8,326 nt of DNA from Gallionellaceae bacterium (GTDB taxonomy: Bacteria; Pseudomonadota; Gammaproteobacteria; Burkholderiales; Gallionellaceae): contig PLYB01000298.1 of the NCBI GenBank assembly GCA_003151655.1, forward strand, positions 1 through 8,326, in the 5' to 3' direction. The notes beneath the pieces were generated by a model. The model was given only the letters and a program-made list of their open reading frames with translations. It searched no databases and had not been told where the DNA came from. A program made the position numbers and the translations under genes. Of this stretch, positions 6,921 through 8,326 are shown in pieces. Every line of letters begins with the position of its first letter. Positions within the stretch are counted from its first letter, which is position 1.

Positions 6921-7165
6921 TCAAGCGCATTGCCGGGTCTTGCCGTCTGCGGCAGTTGTTCGGAATAGCCGAACAACTGAATTTTATCCAATTCGCCATC
7001 CTCGAAGATGTGCTTGATGTGCTCGCTGATCGTCCCCTTGGCTTTGCCGAATAACTCGGTCAACTGCTTCTGATTCAGCCAAAGGTTTTCCGACTCCAGC
7101 ATCACGTCAATGCGGGTGGAGCCGTCTTCGCTTTGGTAGATCAGGAATTGTTGGGGGATGGTCAT
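6921..7165 (-). pseudogene. rhuM: Frameshifted, truncated rhuM-family gene
   Basis: The minus-strand frame from ATG 7165 gives MTIPQQFLIYQSEDGSTRID followed by a winged-helix-like segment, LWLNQKQLTELFGKAKGTIS and HIKHIFEDGELD (28-60). This is the N-terminus of RhuM proteins, first named in Salmonella SPI-3 and usually over 300 residues. At the AAAA run (6985-6982) similarity jumps one frame: the shifted frame reads SVVRLFRTTAADGKT, the expected next family segment, and ends at a TGA (6923-6921). Restoring one A would give DKNSVVRLFRTTAADGKT, so a single-base deletion is the likely cause. The rest of the gene is lost; similarity ends at about 6936, and the BRO-N remnant starts about 40 bases later. 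The unshifted frame ends at a TAA-type stop near 6917. A sequencing error could explain the shift but not the truncation. Confidence 0.78.
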
Positions 7166-7186
7166 ATTTTCAACTTGTCAGTGATA

Positions 7187-7258
7187 TTAACGTTTCTGCT
7201 CATCGCCGGAAGATTTGGCGAATTTAATGATGTCAGCAAACACACTGTCCGTTGTCAT
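7187..7258 (-). CDS. Short ORF of 23 codons overlapping the dinD stop codon
   Basis: The stop codon of dinD overlaps an ATG in an ATGA arrangement. The resulting frame reads MTTDSVFADIIKFAKSS followed by GDEQKR and ends at TAA (7189-7187), 21 bases before the rhuM start. The overlap is the kind used for translational coupling, and the peptide has an amphipathic-looking start. I recognise no family. It may be a real small gene in the dinD-rhuM transcription unit, the stump of a longer gene, or chance. Confidence 0.3.
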   Translation of the reverse strand: MTTDSVFADIIKFAKSSGDEQKR

Positions 7259-8100
7259 TTTTTCTTGTCCAGCTTGTTCTTCGCACTTTCGATTTGCTTC
7301 ACACTTTGCTCCGGTGTCGGTAATGACTCGGGCATCGTGCCGCCCAGCTCCTTAATGGTCTGGCGAACTTTCTGTCCCACTTCAAAATGAGCCTGATTTG
7401 CACGCTGCTTGCTGCTCACGTTCTCACGCTTCAATTTTTCTTCCGCCTGCGTAGCGCGGAACAGGTTAGCCGCCAGCTCGGTGCTCCCCATGTGGTCGAG
7501 AATCTTCTGGTTCTTCTTCAACCCCTTGCGCGCATGAATATCCTTCGCTCCCATGCCGCCATACAAACCTTTGTAACCGTGATCCTGAAAAATGGCGTAA
7601 TCCAGACTGGTTTCTACCCCGGCATCTTTTGCCGCCGCAGCCAGATATTTGTTGTGTTCCGCCAACTCGTTGCGAATGGCCAAACGCTTTTCATTTTCCG
7701 ATAACTGCGCAAATTTTTCGCTATCATTCAGCTCCTGCCGTCGCGTCTGCATCGCAAAATAGGTTTGCCCGTTGGCGATCACCGGTTTGGACGGATCGCC
7801 GTTCTGCACGATCAGATAGCACGCATAACGCGACAGCCTGACATCCGGCACCTCGCGCTTCGCACCGGAGCCGATATCGACCATATCGAGGACATCCTCG
7901 ATATGGTCTGCCACCGCATAACCGCTGCCTTGGCAAGCTTTCCGAGCCCGCTCAATGACAGGCTGAAAGTGTCGATACTCCGAATACTCCAACACCTTGG
8001 CAAGCTTGCGTGCAGACCAGTATTCGTTACCTTCAGCATCTTGCTGGCGGATACTTTCGAAGGTGTCGTGATGTAGTTTAGAAATGCGCTTGTCGGTCAT
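7255..8100 (-). CDS. dinD: DNA damage-inducible protein D (DinD)
   Basis: The 281-residue product resembles E. coli DinD (274 residues) along nearly its full length. Conserved blocks are YWSARKLAKVLEYSEYRHF (27-45), LSRYACYLIVQNGDPSKPVI (89-108), QTYFAMQTRRQEL (112-124), a RNELAEHNK stretch (143-151), HGYKGLYGGM (174-183), KGLKKNQKILDHMGSTELAA (192-211), ANLFRATQAEEKL (211-223) and VGQKVRQTIKELGGTMPE (241-258). The N-terminal third has the BRO-N-like fold seen in phage antirepressors. In E. coli the gene is LexA-controlled and the protein has been reported to disassemble RecA filaments. I chose ATG 8100 because AGGAG lies six bases upstream; ATG 8121 in the same frame would add seven residues (MQEQEKT). 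The gene looks intact, unlike its neighbours, and has its own promoter (8169-8197). Confidence 0.93.
   Translation of the reverse strand: MTDKRISKLHHDTFESIRQQDAEGNEYWSARKLAKVLEYSEYRHFQPVIERARKACQGSGYAVADHIEDVLDMVDIGSGAKREVPDVRLSRYACYLIVQNGDPSKPVIANGQTYFAMQTRRQELNDSEKFAQLSENEKRLAIRNELAEHNKYLAAAAKDAGVETSLDYAIFQDHGYKGLYGGMGAKDIHARKGLKKNQKILDHMGSTELAANLFRATQAEEKLKRENVSSKQRANQAHFEVGQKVRQTIKELGGTMPESLPTPEQSVKQIESAKNKLDKKK
7879..7908. repeat. 30-base near-perfect palindrome inside dinD
   Basis: GACCATATCGAGGA (7879-7892) and TCCTCGATATGGTC (7895-7908) are exact reverse complements, 14 bases each, with only CA between them. The palindrome lies over the conserved DHIEDVLDMV codons of dinD. It could form a hairpin in the mRNA or a cruciform in DNA; no role is known to me. 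Confidence 0.7.
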
Positions 8101-8168
8101 GGTTTTCTCCTGCTCCTGCATTATTCCCAGCCTGAAACATGGGAATCAACGTGCAAAACGATAACCTC

Positions 8169-8197
8169 ATCATAAGGAACGATCGTTCTTTCGTCAA
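8169..8197 (-). promoter_or_regulatory. dinD promoter with an embedded LexA-type operator
   Basis: Read on the minus strand, TTGACG (8197-8192) and TATGAT (8174-8169) are each five of six matches to the sigma-70 -35 and -10 consensus, at the ideal 17-base spacing. Within the spacer lies GAACGATCGTTC (8188-8177), a perfect 12-base palindrome of the form GAAC-N4-GTTC. That is the LexA box known from Bacillus, actinobacteria and some other phyla; E. coli-type boxes are CTGT-N8-ACAG, and none is visible here. A repressor bound there would block polymerase. The promoter ends about 50 to 70 bases before the dinD start. The promoter is well supported; the identity of the repressor is inferred. Confidence 0.65.
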
Positions 8198-8271
8198 TCA
8201 ATAGTCCCGTCAGGGGAAACCTCAAGATTGTTGAGCTGCGTTCGTGCGAACTCACTTCACAGAAGTTGGCA

Positions 8272-8326
8272 CGTAGGCTGGGTGTCGCCGCCTGCACGGT
8301 GGATGACACCGATGAAGCACGCCGTG
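8272..8326 (+). pseudogene. purT: Diverged duplicate of the purT 3' end (continues past the window)
   Basis: These bases read in frame RRLGVAACTVDDTDEARR, matching RRMGVAVCTADDTDEARR at PurT residues 374-391. At DNA level 40 of 44 positions from 8281 to 8324 equal 5741-5784, and most differences are at third codon positions, so this was once coding. Upstream of about 8272 the similarity stops, so only the tail of the gene is here, in the same orientation as the intact copy 2540 bases away. It is best seen as the tail of a second purT allele left by insertion or recombination. The window edge hides whether it runs to the purT stop. Confidence 0.75.

Noticed and set aside
6894..6999. N-terminal third of the BRO-N frame starting at ATG 6999
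   Set aside because: These residues (MANWIKFSCSAIPNN...) are the rhuM remnant and junction read in the third frame. They do not resemble a BRO-N N-terminus, so the gene has no genuine start here.
8121..8309. Minus-strand frame of 62 codons whose TAA overlaps ATG 8121
   Set aside because: The one-base overlap looks like coupling, but the frame runs through the dinD promoter, the palindromic operator and the antisense of the purT tail. A better dinD start with AGGAG lies at 8100.
8176..8326. Plus-strand frame open for 50 codons leading into the purT tail
   Set aside because: It has no ATG, and similarity to PurT begins only at about 8272. The upstream part matches nothing I know and overlaps the dinD promoter.
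1..8326. tRNA, rRNA, CRISPR array, transposase or integrase
   Set aside because: I looked for clover-leaf ends, regularly spaced short repeats and recombinase motifs on both strands and found none. Any integrase for the accessory region would have to lie beyond the right edge.

Overview
The window looks like the chromosome of a proteobacterium, most likely a betaproteobacterium. The basis is protein-level resemblance of PurT, DinD and the Liv transporter to proteobacterial families, plus moderate GC content; nothing visible fixes the genus. Two housekeeping loci fill the left 70 percent and a small accessory region follows.

Bases 1-4446 (minus strand) are a high-affinity branched-chain amino acid type (HAAT/Liv) ABC transporter operon, read livK, livH, then one very long frame. 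That frame runs from a TTG codon at 2351 to the left edge of the window with no stop codon (783 codons checked line by line). It encodes a LivM-type permease, a complete LivG-type ATPase and the first part of a LivF-type ATPase as one polypeptide. With periplasmic LivK and membrane LivH, the whole transporter would come from three proteins instead of five.

Bases 4447-4612 are a divergent intergenic region. Bases 4613-5830 (plus strand) are purT, the formate-dependent GAR transformylase of purine synthesis.

Bases 5831 to about 8271 are a patchwork of acquired genes. First comes a nested inverted repeat, then a type II toxin-antitoxin pair (ribbon-helix-helix antitoxin and RelE/ParE toxin, overlapping by 13 bases). 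After these, on the opposite strand, lie a truncated BRO-N (phage antirepressor-like) fragment, a frameshifted and truncated rhuM, a 23-codon ORF, and an intact dinD. dinD has a good sigma-70-like promoter whose 17-base spacer holds a perfect GAAC-N4-GTTC palindrome, a LexA-type operator layout.

The last 55 bases are a diverged second copy of the 3' end of purT, in the same orientation. The accessory region is therefore bracketed by two purT 3' ends, which suggests it arrived by recombination at purT. No tRNA, rRNA, CRISPR array, transposase or integrase gene was seen.
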